A stretch of DNA of 64,000 bases. Origin: Hesseltinella vesiculosa. Lineage: Eukaryota > Mucoromycota > Mucoromycetes > Mucorales > Cunninghamellaceae. The stretch lies in NCBI GenBank assembly GCA_002104935.1, contig MCGT01000001.1, positions 372,001 to 436,000 on the forward strand, written 5' to 3'. This document shows positions 42,601-53,647 of the stretch, piece by piece. The notes beneath the pieces were generated by a model. The model worked only from the letters and a program-made list of their open reading frames with translations, made no database searches and was not told where the DNA came from. Both the position numbers and the translations under genes were made by a program. Within the stretch, counting starts at the first letter, position 1. The number at the start of each line of letters is the position of its first letter.

Positions 42601-45600
42601 AAAGCTCACCATCGACTACCTCACCCATGAAGAAATCGTCAGCAATGCCAACAAGTCCAAAACTACAAAGGCTACAAAAGATGCCAAACCTGCCAAGGAC
42701 TCTGACGAACCTGAAGGTGCTGATGCCGATACCAACGAAAATGATGACGCGGATGCTCAAAAAGAAGATGCTGCAGATGGCGATGCTGCAGCCTCAGACG
42801 ACGACACAAACGAAGATGACCCCGAAACCAATGAAGAGGATACCATTATGGAAGAAGTAGAAGAACCAGTAAACCGCACCCGCCTCCATCTATTTAAACG
42901 CCAACTGACCTGGATTTCTTTTTTTTTTTTTTTTTTTTTAGGAACAGCCTAAGGATGGTGCTTTGAAGATCCACAATGTGATTGTGTCCAAGGTGTTACC
43001 AGAACTGAACGCTTTTATTGCCAAGACAAAGAGCCGTAAATCCGTGATCTCTCGTATGCCAGTGGCTCTGGGGATCGCCAAACTACTGCGCCAGTTGCCT
43101 GAAAAGACCATGGTGCTGAACTTGCCTGGCCTACTGACCATCGTGTGCCAGACCACCCGTAGTCGCGCAGATGATGTACGTGAAATTGCCCGTGACACCT
43201 TGATCAAGATCAACGACTTTTTAGGGAAGCAATACTTCAAGTTCATTGTCAAGGAGCTTGTCACTGCCTTGACCAAGGGTTACGAGCTGCATGTCCTTGG
43301 TTTCACCTTGAATGCCCTGCTCAACGACATGGTGCCTCGCTTGGAAGTCGGTGACATGAATAACAGTATGCCTGACGTCGTCAAGGTGCTCATTGGTGAT
43401 ATCTTTGGGAAAGCCGGCCAAGAAAAAGACGCCGAAGGCATGACTGGCAAGATCATGGAAGCCCGTACGCGCCGCAGCCCTGCCACCTTTGAGCTGCTGG
43501 CCAAAATCGTGACATTTGACCACCTCAACGACCTGCTTCTGCCGCTGAAGGATATCATGACCGAAACCCAAAGCATCAAGCTGCTGAAAAAGGTCGACGA
43601 CCTCTTGCTCCGCATCTCCCACGGGCTTGTCAAGAACCCTGGGTTTGAATCCACCGACACCTTGGACTTTTCCCGTGACCTCATGGCCGAAAACGTCGAC
43701 GCCTACAAAGCCCAAAAGAAATCCAAGGCCGTCAAGTCGCAGATGGAGCTCAACTACGAAGTCAAGACCAAGCGCCGGGAAGTCGTCCCAGATGACTATT
43801 TCGCTGCTAATAGCCATCGCTTTGTCCATTTCGGCCTGTCTCTGCTCAACACCTTTTTGAAGCGCAACAAACTGGACCTGACCGTAGACGACTACTCGAC
43901 CCGCCTCGACGCCATCATCATTGTCGTCGGTAACGTCCTGTTTTCCGCCCAAACGGCCAACGTCACCTTGGCTTCCAAGAACCTTTGTCAGCTCTACCGC
44001 CTGCCCCTGCCTTCTGTGATGGATGCTGTGCCTGTCACCATCAAGCGCATCTTCCAGCTGCTCAAGCACACCACTGGCACCCAGCATCCCATGGTCCAAG
44101 CTTGCTTCAAGCTCCTTACCGTGTGCATCCAAACCAAAAAATCCAACCTGACCGAACATCAGCTCAACTACCTGCTGCACCTACTGCGTCCTGACCTCGA
44201 AGAACCAGACCGCCAAGGCACTGCCTTTGGCCTTGTGCGCGCCATCCTCGCCCGTCAGTTCATGGCCCCTGAAGTCTACGATCTCATGGATATTGTTGCC
44301 ACCATCTTTGTCACGAACCAAGCCCCCGAGACCCGTGAGCAAGCCCGCTCGGTCTACTTTGCCTTTTTGATGGACTATCCCCAAGGCCGTGGCCGTCTCA
44401 AGAAGCAAATGACCTTTGTCCTGAACAATCTCGAATACGTCCATGAATCTGGTCGTGTCTCTGTGATGGAACTGTTGCACCACATCATTACCAAGTTTGG
44501 CGACCAGGTGCTGGAATCTTTCTCCCAGTCCATCTTTATGGCTCTTGTCATGCGCCTCGTCAACGACGACTCCTCAAAGTGCCGAGAAATGGCAGCTGAA
44601 TTGCTCAAATCGCTTCTCGATCGTATGTCTTCCGACGAGCTCGACACCATCTACCGTGTCCTCGACAAATGGATTGAAGCTGACAATGCTAACTTGCAAC
44701 GTGCTGCCTGTCAAGTCTATGGCTTGGTCTTGGATGTCATTGGCAAGGACTTCAAGGTAAGTGTGAATTAGCCAAGGAAAATAAAAGAACCAAGAAGGCT
44801 AATTTTTTTTTTTTTGTTACGCGATGTAGATGGCTCCTCAATTGATCGCCCGCCTGAGTGTCTTGATCAACACTGGTCATCAGCAATGGGTGGATGCTCT
44901 GGCTGCCAAGGATGAAGACGATGACATGGAAGTGGATGTGCCATGGGAAACAACGTACTACAGCCTGAACACCATGTCCAAGCTGACTACTCTGTTCCCC
45001 AAGCTTACCTATGCTAGCGATACCGCGCCGCTGTGGCAAGCCATCCAGTCCCTGCTACTGCATCCACATGCCTGGATCCGCTCCTCGACTGCTCGTCTTT
45101 TGGGCGCTTACTTTGCCGGCGTCGACGCCAAACAGCGCAATGCCTACTTGACCCGTTCAGTCTTACGAGACCTGGCCTATGGTTTCTCTGAACAACTCAA
45201 AAGCTCCTTCTTGACCGAAGCCCAGGCGACCCAGCTGGTGAAGAACCTGTTCTTCCTTGGCAAGTGTTTCTATTTCCTTCCCGCTGACGAAGACGTTGCC
45301 GACCAAGATGACCATGTCAATCCTGAGGCTGCTGAAGAACCGGAATCGGACGCTACCCCCAAATCCTCTCTACTCTGGCTCTTCCATCGCCTCTCGTATA
45401 CTGCTCGAGGTTCGACCAAGAGAAATGACCCTGCTTCCTTTTTGATGGTAAGACCACTGGAGGTTTAGTGGTTGCCTACCATCCTAAACACTGACATGTT
45501 TTTTTCTCTCTTCCTCTTCCAGCGCTCATCTATCTTCAAATGGTTTGCTGCCATGGCCAACGTGTTAACAGAAGACGATATCCCCGCTTACTTGTATTCC

Positions 45601-45952
45601 ATCATTGCTCCCCTGTATCATATTGTCAACACATCAAGTCATAAACCAGGCTTTGGTAAGTTTGTTCAACCTCTCGGTTTTCGTGCTTGCTGATTTTATT
45701 TACTATCCCAATCTAGATGACCTCAAAAACCTTGCAAACGAAGTGCTCAACTTGATTCAAAAGAAGGCCGGCCCCACCGCCTACTTTGGTGTGTACCAAA
45801 ATGTCAAACAACATGCTCAAGACGTGCGCGACGAGCGAAAACAACAGCGATCCCTGGAAGCCCTTCAACACCCCTCCCTGGCTGCCAAGCGAAAAATGGC
45901 CCAGACCCAACGAAAAAACCAGCAAAAGAAACACAAGCGCGCTCGATTCTAA
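36614..45952 (+). CDS. UTP20: U3 snoRNP / SSU processome protein UTP20
   Basis: Fifteen exons give 2,781 aa, with every phase consistent: 36614-36673, 36750-37030, 37103-37214, 37286-37567, 37630-37933, 38002-38278, 38364-38595, 38674-39047, 39123-39451, 39511-39842, 39908-42868, 42942-44756, 44830-45447, 45523-45655, 45717-45952. The length equals metazoan UTP20 (about 2,785) and exceeds yeast (2,493). It is an all-helical HEAT-repeat protein of the small-subunit processome that acts in 18S pre-rRNA processing in the nucleolus. The N-terminal region (FKYRSFNSRVETLKVDIVRR) is the DRIM domain start. Two acidic linkers lie near residues 1,175 and 1,800. The C-terminus is a basic nucleolar-type tail (KRKMAQTQRKNQQKKHKRA). 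Long T tracts mark several acceptors, up to about 28 Ts near 38,335. Confidence 0.95.
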
Positions 45953-46472
45953 TGCCTCCTCTCTCACATCATCTTTTTTGTTGTTGTTTCAGTATCCCTT
46001 TGCATCTTCCCCTCTTTTATTACAACTCATCAATAGAATTATTAAAAAATGACCCTCATGCATCAAACATAAAGAGCAGCTTCAGAAAAAGATTTGAATG
46101 AGGAGTTTCAGAGAATACACGGACAAAAATGTTACACTGGGCTTGGAACCGTCCAATAAAATGGATTTTCTGTTTTTGGAATTTTCATATCTCTCAAACC
46201 CGGATGCAAAAAAAAAGGGGGAGGCTGAAAAAAAACATTTTTGTTTTTTTTAGAAAAATAGAAATTGGGTACCAATTCAGCCTCCGCACATAGCTGGAGA
46301 AATTGGTTTTCACACTTGAAAAGCTGGATTTTTGCGGTTGTGCTTTTTTTCCTCCTAGATTTTTGCGGGTAACCGCACGTAAAAAGTGTATTTTTTGCAG
46401 GTTTGTGAGCTGCGGGCATTTACGGGTACCATTGTAAACCCCAGCGGCATGGGTCACATCGTTATGAACCCC

Positions 46473-46508
<36 letters not shown>

Positions 46509-46893
46509 GCGGAGGTCGCGGGACTTGCCTGCTTCACCAAATCCGCAGTAAATTGGTTTTTATCGGATTCTTTTTTTTTTTTCATCCGTTGTTTGACAGC
46601 ACATTTATTTCACAAAACACGCCGATTTTTCCCAAGGTGTGAATTTTTTTTACATTTTCTGCAAAAACCTTTTTGGCATTGGAGTGACCCAGACGCTTGT
46701 GAACTCGGCGGCGCTGATTAAAATGGTGGGCTCAGCCTGGTGCTTTTTTTTTTTTTTTGTTAGGTTGTTACGCACTGTGTCAATGTAACAGAGAGCGCGT
46801 GTCACAAACAACCCTGGCAAATTTATTAATTCCCAAAGGTTGAGAGACACAGGTTGCTCTCAACTTCAACTTTTTTTTTTATACTGCAAAGAC
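45953..46893. other. Intergenic with long T tract
   Basis: 3' region of UTP20 and upstream region of the orphan gene. Holds a 33-T run (46475-46507) and a local motif TTTTTGCGG[GT]T repeated near 46330 and 46360. No supported gene; minus-strand frames here (46132-46457) are made of T/A-tract codons. Confidence 0.5.
46475..46507 (+). repeat. Poly(T) tract, 33 nt
   Basis: Longest uninterrupted homopolymer that I counted in the window. It could be the relic of a retroposed poly(A) tail on the opposite strand, or simple slippage. Confidence 0.7.
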
Positions 46894-48252
46894 ATGTCGA
46901 GCATCTTTGGCCAAGTGGATCCAGCTGCCTTTTTCTTGGCTGTAGCTGGTGTCGTCTTGACTCTCGAACAGGGCGTGAGTCCTATTGCAAACAAGGCTCT
47001 AAAGAATTATAACATAAGAATGCTTCGACTCCTTCAACGTTCTTACGACCAAACGAATTTAGCTCTGCCTCTCATGCGGATAAATCACGACATGTCTGAC
47101 ATGTCTGTATCCATATTGATTGACATGCTGATTATGACTTTCAACATATCGTCCATGCCTCTTTGGCTCAGCATCAAGATGTGTATCATTGCGCAGCGTT
47201 CAACGCTTTCTGTTGTGAAGCTCATTTTCGTACAATTTGCAAACTTATTCTTTTGGATACACACGATCGTCTGCCGCAATGATAAGCCCATTGGGCTCTG
47301 GGTGTATGATTTGGAATGGCATCAGCTAACTGTCAAAGCTGCCATCGAAGAACTGCGCAGTCCTGTTTTTGGTGATGGCGTGCTGAATGTGCTGTACCAA
47401 ATATCCAAATCAAAGTCCGGTCCTTATGCATGCAAATTACCACTGCAAAAAAATCGATCTGCAGTGGTTGGCAAATATGACATGGATGAAGTCAGTTTGG
47501 CAGAATTACTGATTACAGCATTTGCGCTGTATAACATTGATGGCCATCTAGTGACTGAGAAGCAAGATATCCAAGTGCTAAATCAGGCCACCGTTTTATT
47601 TCATTGTCTTGACGTTGTCGACGACTCATTTGTGTCAGTTACGATCTACATTGGCGAAACTATATTTCAATTCTCCATCAATGCAGCTTCCCAAAGACGT
47701 GATATCGAAGATAGAGCCTACTTGTTACAATATGCTTGTGCCACAAAAAATGAATGGCTACGGCGAGCAGCAACGGGAGATTTCCAAGATGCTGGCGACC
47801 TCGATGACCAACCGGAAAAAAGAGACCTTATAGATATGGCATATGCGGCAGGGTATGCAATTTCAACAAGCAAACATGGAGCAGGAAATAGGGAATTGGT
47901 GAACGATTTTCTCTCAAACTGGGTCGATAATAATTTTTTTCATAATGCGCCACTCCCTTGGTGTCAACATGCTCATGGAATCAAGTGCCATTGCCATCTT
48001 TCATGCTTTTTAATAATGGACCCAATTTCTCGTTGCACTTTAGTGCGTCACGGAACACGAAATGTTATTGTTGTGACAGCAGACGAAAAAGAAGCCATCC
48101 AAAAATTAGGTGAACAAGGCTATGGGGCAGTCCAGCTCGCCTCTCAATCCCAGATCATTGTCAATTCCTCGCAGTTTAAGCGCACTAGCAAACGTATACT
48201 TGTTGTAGCAGGCTCTCGAAACGCAAAATGCCCATTGATAAATGCAACTTAA
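46894..48252 (+). CDS. Orphan single-exon protein, unknown function
   Basis: 452 aa from the ATG of MSSIFGQVDPAAFF; a longer frame starts at 46840, but its extra residues look like leader sequence. No intron, unlike most neighbours. A hydrophobic helix (FFLAVAGVVLTLEQG) lies at about 11-25 and two or three more between 70 and 130. The rest is soluble and mixed alpha/beta-like. A Cys/His cluster (WCQHAHGIKCHCHLSC) occurs at about residues 365-385. Codons are clearly more A/T-rich than in UTP20 or threonine synthase. I recognise no family. It could be lineage-specific, fast-evolving or transferred. Confidence 0.6.
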   Translation: MSSIFGQVDPAAFFLAVAGVVLTLEQGVSPIANKALKNYNIRMLRLLQRSYDQTNLALPLMRINHDMSDMSVSILIDMLIMTFNISSMPLWLSIKMCIIAQRSTLSVVKLIFVQFANLFFWIHTIVCRNDKPIGLWVYDLEWHQLTVKAAIEELRSPVFGDGVLNVLYQISKSKSGPYACKLPLQKNRSAVVGKYDMDEVSLAELLITAFALYNIDGHLVTEKQDIQVLNQATVLFHCLDVVDDSFVSVTIYIGETIFQFSINAASQRRDIEDRAYLLQYACATKNEWLRRAATGDFQDAGDLDDQPEKRDLIDMAYAAGYAISTSKHGAGNRELVNDFLSNWVDNNFFHNAPLPWCQHAHGIKCHCHLSCFLIMDPISRCTLVRHGTRNVIVVTADEKEAIQKLGEQGYGAVQLASQSQIIVNSSQFKRTSKRILVVAGSRNAKCPLINAT

Positions 48253-49836
48253 ACATTCCCTGTGGGATGTTTCTCACTGGACCAAAAAGCCATTATGGAA
48301 AAAAAAAAAATAGAGGAAAAGGGAAGAATCGGCTTTTTCAGGACCTGTGCAGCGTTTTTTTTTTTTTTTTTTTTTTTTTCAAAATGAAAAAAGAGAGGGA
48401 GAAATCAACTGGTCTTTGGGGGGTCATGGGTTTTCACGCCAGAAAATGACTGGTTCAAGTCAATACCGTGTTGCCCTTGCTGCAATCGGTCGGCCACAGA
48501 GAGCGATGAGGTTATTGGCGATGGCAACTTTTGGTCAACGGGTGAGTTGGTTGGTACCATGGCTTGCTTCTGCAGGCAAGCCTGAAAAGAGTTTCCATTG
48601 GGGTACTCAATCTTAGTGCAGTGCCTTAGATTCCTGACCAAAGCATGCTAGGCAACTGGCGGTCAACCTTCTTACACGTCGTTGGGCTGTGTGAAAGAAC
48701 TGCAAATTTAATCAAAATAGTTTCTCATCACTTTGTACTTTTATGCAAAATGTGGGGTGAATTGGCATATATTAAAGCTTTGCACTGTGTTTTTTGATCA
48801 GATCGCCTTGGGGTCTTCTGGCCAAAATGTCCGATTTTTGGCAATTTTTAGCGGGCGATTCTGACGAGTCAATACGAAGATAATAAAAAGTTGGCTGACC
48901 CATCCTCACCAATCGACTTTATTTTTTCAGCATCATCATACTTTTTGAGCATGTACACGCATGCGGTATTTCACACTGATTTAAACACTTAAAAGCGCTC
49001 TACAGCATTTTCTTTTTTCAAAACGGAAAAAAAAATTACCAAGCGGTTTCAATCGCCGACGGATTTCTGCCATTGCTGTTAGCACCTGGACATCCACTGG
49101 AATACCAAGGAAAGTTGCTCTCAAACTTTGATATCTGCCACAAGCAAGGGATCCTATCTAAAGTCAGGAAAACCTTCTTGCCGCAGTTGGTGAAGGGCAA
49201 GGCGTCCTGATTTTTTTTTTCTGGGATTTTCTCGCAATTTGGAAATTTCATCCAAAACAGAATCTCGTTTGTCATGATATCCTCGATCCTGTCCAGGCAT
49301 GTGTCAACTTGGGTAGGATGTCCTGAAAATTCCAGTATATCGAGCTTCATCGGCCATGGAGTCTACTCTCCAGAAAGACCAAATGGCTCAGCTCCTGCAT
49401 TCCTCTCCTCTTCTTTTTTTGCGATGTCAAAGAAACAAAGTTTTATTTCATGTGATGTTGGAGATGCGCCTTCAGTTTCCGCAATGTGGTGGCACAGGGT
49501 CAAAGCGAGGAATGGCTTGTACGAAATAGCAAGTCAGCTTGGATTAATGTTGTACAGGTGCCATTCAACGCGATGATATCCTCCAGAGAGAATAGGATTT
49601 GCAAGACCTTGCGAGTCCCAAATTGGCCGAGTACAGACCAAAAAGCAACCAAGGAAAGAGATGTCACGATTAGCAATAAAAAACAAAGGGAGAAAGAAAA
49701 AAAGGGCACCTCGTTTTCAGAGGAGTGAACAGACGCTTGTGTGACATGGATACACCTTTATGGCAAACCTTAATTTTGGCCCGCTTAAAAAAGTGTTCCC
49801 AGTCTTTTTTTTCCTCTTTTTTTCTCTTTGCTTGTC
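48253..49836. other. Gene-poor region with repeat copy B
   Basis: 1.6 kb with no supported gene. Includes a T-run near 48354-48379, the dispersed repeat (48785-49000) and frames without domain features (49036-49350 minus, 49274-49576 plus). The last part is the promoter and pyrimidine-rich leader of the KRE9-like gene. Confidence 0.5.
48785..49000 (+). repeat. Dispersed repeat, copy B
   Basis: Contains, in order, AGATCGCCTTGGGGTC, CCAAAATGTCCG, TTTTTAGCGGGCGATTC, AGTTGGCTGACCCATCCTCA then CCAATCGAC, and TTTTTTCAGCATCATC. Matching blocks in the same order occur at 26590-26800 (inverted); parts occur at 16480-17055. Confidence 0.6.
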
Positions 49837-50757
49837 ATGTTTTTTCTGATCCTGACCCTTGCTTTCATAGGCTTGATACAAGTCAGCGATGGGGCCTCTA
49901 TCTCGGTCATGTCACCAGATATAAATGAGAGTTTCTACTACGAGAATGACATGGCTATCATGTGGTGGTGGACTGACATGAACGCTAAAGCCACCATTTC
50001 CACCATTGCTCTGTGTAAGGGCAACCAGATCAGCAGCCTAGCAAGCTGCAATGTCATCGCCTCTGATGTCGCACCAACGAACACCGTGGTCAGGTACACC
50101 ATTCCGACCAACACGCAGCCTGCTAGCGATTATTATGTCGAATTTCTGATCAATGGTGAAATCAGCTACCAAGGCCCAATCACCATCAAAGGCAGCTTTT
50201 TTGCCCCCATCACGGGAGGCAGCACGCCCACGGGAGGCAGCACGCCCACGGGAGGCAGCACGCCCACGGGAGGCAGCACGCCCACGGGAGGCAACACACC
50301 CACGGGAGGCAGCATTCCTACCTGGTTCCCTACCAACACGAACAGCGACTCAAACTCACATCCAAATTATGCTATGATTGTTGGTATTGTTATCGCCTGC
50401 TTGTTTGGTGCGACTTGCATCGGGAGTTTGGGCTTTCTCATCTTTTGGCGTCGCCGCCGGAACAGAAAAATCAAGCAACTCAATCAGATGGCCGTTTCCT
50501 ATAACTACAGCCAGGCAACGTCTCACCTTCAAGTGCCGCCTTCACCGCCGTCTGGATCGAAGATCAGTATGCCTTCGGATGGCAGTGTGCCTCCCAGCGG
50601 CTATCCACCGCAGGCGCATTTCTCGCCTCATTCACCTTCCTCTCATGCTGTCATGCCCATCGAGCTCGCTGATCATCCCAGCGTTCCATTGCAGCCCAAG
50701 ATCGAGGTCGCTGATCATGCCCACCTTCCGCTGCAGCCCAAGATGGAGGTTGCCTAA
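49837..50757 (+). CDS. KRE9/KNH-like type I membrane protein with GGSTPT repeats
   Basis: Single exon, 306 aa. Signal peptide about 1-19 (MFFLILTLAFIGLIQVSDG). The ectodomain has ISVMSPDINESFYYENDMAI... IMWWW and VRYTIPTNTQPASDYYVEF, the pattern of the Kre9/Knh1 N-terminal domain of yeast beta-1,6-glucan synthesis proteins. A Gly/Ser/Thr/Pro stalk of six 6-residue repeats follows. One transmembrane helix (AMIVGIVIACLFGATCIGSLGF) ends in a stop-transfer WRRRRNRK. The roughly 100-residue cytosolic tail ends in two copies of a 14-residue unit, ADH.....PLQPK.EV. The frame extends upstream only through a TTG, so the ATG at 49837 is the start. A wall sensor-like role is possible but inferred. Confidence 0.82.
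   Translation: MFFLILTLAFIGLIQVSDGASISVMSPDINESFYYENDMAIMWWWTDMNAKATISTIALCKGNQISSLASCNVIASDVAPTNTVVRYTIPTNTQPASDYYVEFLINGEISYQGPITIKGSFFAPITGGSTPTGGSTPTGGSTPTGGSTPTGGNTPTGGSIPTWFPTNTNSDSNSHPNYAMIVGIVIACLFGATCIGSLGFLIFWRRRRNRKIKQLNQMAVSYNYSQATSHLQVPPSPPSGSKISMPSDGSVPPSGYPPQAHFSPHSPSSHAVMPIELADHPSVPLQPKIEVADHAHLPLQPKMEVA
50212..50319 (+). repeat. 18-bp coding minisatellite, six units
   Basis: Unit acgggaggcagcacgccc. Four perfect copies, then two diverged copies (aacacaccc and agcattcct variants). Encodes GGSTPT. Likely variable in copy number between strains. Confidence 0.9.
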
Positions 50758-50890
50758 TATTTCATTAAATCCCTATAAACTAATAAAGATGACATGTCCG
50801 TTGAAAAGCACCAGCGCTGCATTCATCATGAAGGTTTGTTTAGAAAAGAAAAAGGGGAAAAAAAAGAAGAGGTGGGCAGCGTAAAGATGT

Positions 50891-52967
50891 CTAGAGGAAG
50901 GCATAGGTCAGGGCGGGAAGAGGGGAGGCAGTGACGCGGGTCAAGCTCCAGCCGACAGCAGACATGGTTTCGGCCGAGCCGGCAATATCGAGATGGGTGT
51001 AACCGATGGGGGTCGATGAATACAGGCCATGCTGGTCCAAGCCAGAGGCAAGGAGCATGAAGCCAGCAGGGTATTGGTGACCACGGCAGGTGGCTGAGCT
51101 GGCCTTATCGTTGGCTTGCACGATATCTTCGCTTGAGCGGCCGGGTTGGACGACTTCGACATCTTCGCGGCGCAAAGTAGAGATTTCAAAGGGGTCGGCG
51201 AGGACGTGGCCTGCATCGTAAATACGGCGACTGACGCGATGGCGACGGGCAACACCGTTGTCCATGGTGATACCGTAACCGCCATAGGCCTTGAGAGCAT
51301 GGCCGGTCAAGGTGGCCACGGTGAAGAGCAGGGCAGGTTGTTTGCCTGCAGGTTCGCCAGAGGCAGAATGGGCCACAGCCATTTCCTTGAATTGACACAG
51401 CAAATCCGTCATCACCATGCGACCTTCCGCATCTGTATTGCCCACCAAAACTTCGATAAAAAAGAAAAAAAAAGGTCAGTGCCTGGTAGTTTTTTTTCAT
51501 TTCCATATATAACTTACCTCGTTTACCGGAACGAGCATAGATCACTTCGTCACTGACGTAAGCATCGGAGCCAATGGAGTTGCGTACCAAGGCAAGACCA
51601 CCGATCGCATTGACATTCTTGGGGGCAAGTTCGCCAATGGTTTTGAAGAAACCGGCCACGGCCGCGGCACCGCATTTATCACGGGACATGCCTACAAGAA
51701 AGAAGCACGTCAACAACGAAGTTCCCCCCCCTTTTTTTTTTCCCCGAGGTTTACCGCGCATGACACCTCCAGCCTTGATATCAGCACCGCCAGTATCATA
51801 GGTGACACCCTTGCCAACAAAGTACAAGCTGGCAATAAAAAAAAAGAGAGAGGTCAGCTCAGTGTAGCGTGAATCGAAAAAAAAGGCGCCACTTACTTTT
51901 CCTTGACACTGGACTGATCAGGAGATTTGTATTCAAAGAGCACAAAGCGAGGGTGGTGACGAGGGACTAGGTCATACATCAAAAAATAGCGGGATAAGTG
52001 ATCAACTCTAATTCCGAGTCGTCTACTCTGACTTACCCTTTAAGCTTGCGCGGCATACGGCATGAGCCAGAGGATATTCCTTTTGGATCACATCCAAATC
52101 ATCAATGATGGTCAGTTTGATGTTGGTTTGGTCCTTGAACACGGTCTGCAAGTAGTCGACAATGCGAATAGGTGACATACGTTCAGGATCCGGGTTGCCG
52201 ATGTCTAAGTATAGTAAAGAAAAAAAATAAGTGGTGAGATTAAAAAACAAGGGGGGGTGGCCGCATTTGGGAAGAACAAGGTGGATTTGTACAGAGCTAT
52301 TTTTTTTTACCTTTGGTCACACGACGACCGTTTTCAATCGCTTGGACTTTTTGGATCAATTGGGTGCATTGGGCTTGGGCGAGGTCAGTGGCAAAGGTCA
52401 AGGCGTCAAAGACTTGGACAGGCTTGTTGGAGCGTTGGGCGTGTTCGACCACATCAATAGGTTCATAGCTAGCTTCGAGCAGGCCCAACATGGTCACTTC
52501 CAAATAGTGCTTGTAGTCAAAATCATCTTCCATAGTCCACTTGAGGTCCACCGTTGCTTCAGGGGCATCGGCAAAGCACACCAAGGGGTTCACCATGCCA
52601 GCAGCAAGGGCTCGCTTACCGCCTTCAAAGGCGGCATCTATTCAAGAAGAGTTTAATGACCATGTCTCAGAAAACGCTATCGGCTACCTTTGAAACGACG
52701 AGGGTCATCGACATCGTCCGTCAAAGTACCAGTAGGCACAAGCAGGAGACGGCTATGAGGCTTTTGATCCAAAGGGCAGACGACTTGAATGGAGCTACCA
52801 AAAGCCTTGTCGGCAGCAGCGTACGCTTGCAAGCTAGGCACCAGGTCCACAAGCTTGGCCTTGTCAGTAAAGAACACGATCACACTGTCATGTTGACTGG
52901 CTTGAGTAGCCAATGCATCTGAGCCTTGGCTGGAGATCAATTGCACACGAGGTAAAGCCAACAACAT
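50891..52967 (-). CDS. Leucyl aminopeptidase, M17 family
   Basis: Seven exons, 52688-52967, 52311-52637, 52037-52204, 51897-51966, 51755-51828, 51518-51691 and 50891-51450, encode 550 aa. The C-terminal catalytic domain holds the M17 metal-binding residues: LYFVGKGVTYDTGGADIK and the signature NTDAEGR (about residues 369-375). It also has MSRDKCGAAAVAGF and TLTGHALKAYG. These are dizinc hexameric cytosolic enzymes that remove N-terminal residues, mainly leucine. The N-terminal domain is divergent, as usual in the family. Length is typical (about 500-550). A catalytic role is well supported. Confidence 0.93.
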
Positions 52968-53647
52968 TTTTCGAAAAATAAAAAAAAATAAAAAAGCAGA
53001 AAACCGGAAGAGGAAGAAAAAAAAAAAACTTTTTGAACCCTGTCTGTGTTTTTTTATTTTTGGCATCCAGATTGAACCTGAGGGGTTTTCAATGACTTTC
53101 TAAAGAAAAGACCCTGCCATAACAAGGCCACCTGATGCACCGAAAAAAAAGAGATTAAAATAAAAGATAGCCTCTGGTAGTGATGGGTATTTGCAAGGGA
53201 TTCGCTTCTGCCAGTTTGCTTTCCTCGTGTTCCTGACGACCCGTTCCCATTTCCGTAAATAGAAAACCGCTGAACTTTCCCACGGCCAGTTTGGCTACTT
53301 TTTTTCATAAGCCGATCAGTTGTGTCTCATTTCAAAGAATAAAGTAGAGTGTCCCAATTCAAAGGAGAAAGCCGACGTCCAAGCTGCGACAGTGATGAGA
53401 GCATGAAAAAACTGCGACACCCGCAGTCAGCAAGGAAAACCATGACTCACCATTACCACTTTTCTTGGATGCAACTCCTTAAAGTGGGAATAGCCTTGGT
53501 TTTGAAAAAAAAAGAAAAAAGCGTTACGTGGTGAGTGCTGAACGTACGGACACAATTCGAGTATAAAAAAGGTGCCGATTTTTTTTATTTTCTACTTTTC
53601 TTTTTCGTTTCCCCACATTTTTTTTTTGTTCCATCAACGATACCAAA
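52968..53647. other. Divergent promoter region, aminopeptidase / GTPase
   Basis: 680 bp. A TGACTCA is present at about 53444. T-rich leader before 53648. No supported gene. Confidence 0.45.

Noticed and set aside
53444..53450. TGACTCA upstream of the GTPBP1-type gene as a Gcn4 site
   Set aside because: The 7-mer is expected about eight times by chance in this window, and no functional link to amino-acid control is apparent.
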